Below, one piece after another: positions 12,986 through 13,101 of a stretch of 13,101 nt of DNA. The stretch's first letter is position 1, and every line of letters begins with the position of its first letter. The position numbers were made by a program, and so were the translations under genes. The notes beneath the pieces are model-generated. The model saw only the letters and a list, made by a program, of their open reading frames with translations, ran no database searches and was not told where the DNA came from. Source of the stretch: CAYMLQ01 sp964390795 (GTDB lineage Bacteria > Verrucomicrobiota > Kiritimatiellia > RFP12 > UBA1067); NCBI GenBank assembly GCA_964390795.1, contig CAYMLQ010000144.1:1-13101 (forward strand), read 5' to 3'.

Positions 12986-13101
12986 TTACTTTGATTGGGA
13001 CAGAAGGGCGTCACACTTTTTCTGCACCGCTTCGGCGATCATCTGATAGGCGTCGCCCGACCAGTGGTACTGGTCGCCGGCGGCGAGATCGAGCCGGTCC
13101 T
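12986..13101 (-). CDS. probable SGNH/GDSL-type hydrolase, C-terminal tail only
   Basis: Only the last 37 codons are visible; the rest lies beyond the right edge. The tail reads DRLDLAAGDQYHWSG then DAYQMIAEAVQKK and ends at a TAA at 12986-12988. The DQYH segment followed by a helix matches the family pattern of block V of SGNH/GDSL esterases, where DxxH supplies the Asp and His of the catalytic triad close to the C-terminus. Such enzymes in polysaccharide-using bacteria often remove acetyl groups from glycans, but the substrate cannot be told from this piece. It converges on the CotH gene. The frame is certain from its length and stop; the family call is moderate. Confidence 0.65.
   Translation of the reverse strand, partial: DRLDLAAGDQYHWSGDAYQMIAEAVQKKCDALLSQSK

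Overview
The window looks like a piece of a GC-rich chromosome from an anaerobic or facultative bacterium of the Planctomycetes-Verrucomicrobia-Chlamydiae group, perhaps a Kiritimatiellota- or Verrucomicrobia-like lineage. This is inferred from gene content: a very large secreted CotH/lamin-tail protein, a secreted pectate-lyase-like beta-helix protein, an SGNH hydrolase, and a homocitrate synthase inside a molybdate transport operon. No rRNA, tRNA, CRISPR array, integrase or transposase gene was seen.

Layout. Positions 1-949 (minus) hold most of glyceraldehyde-3-phosphate dehydrogenase, cut by the left edge. Upstream of it are a good sigma-70-type promoter, two stem-forming leader elements and a tandem array of CACTTTGCGAAC repeats. 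Positions 1288-2850 (minus) encode a secreted right-handed beta-helix protein. Positions 3024-3299 (minus) encode an orphan 91-residue acyl-carrier-protein-like protein. Its helices seem circularly permuted, and its ends meet where the phosphopantetheine serine should be. It lies in a visibly more AT-rich patch. Positions 3300-4026 contain no supported gene but several direct and inverted repeats.

Positions 4027-7586 (minus) form a compact modA-nifV-modB-modC cluster. nifV/modB and modB/modC each overlap by ATGA. A sigma-54-like -24/-12 element and an AT-rich palindromic region lie upstream of modA. The arrangement joins molybdate uptake to synthesis of homocitrate, the organic ligand of the nitrogenase FeMo-cofactor, so the cell is probably a diazotroph whose nifHDK genes lie outside the window.

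Positions 7972-12804 (plus) encode a 1610-residue exported multidomain protein (lamin-tail, PA14-like, chitobiase-like, CotH kinase, jelly-roll, second lamin-tail). It is transcribed divergently from modA. Two strong hairpins separate it from a convergent gene on the right edge (12986-13101, minus), of which only the C-terminal tail of a probable SGNH/GDSL hydrolase is visible.

The most unusual items are the permuted, serine-less ACP-like protein, nifV embedded between modA and modBC under a possible sigma-54 promoter, and the short ModC without its usual C-terminal molybdate-sensing domain.
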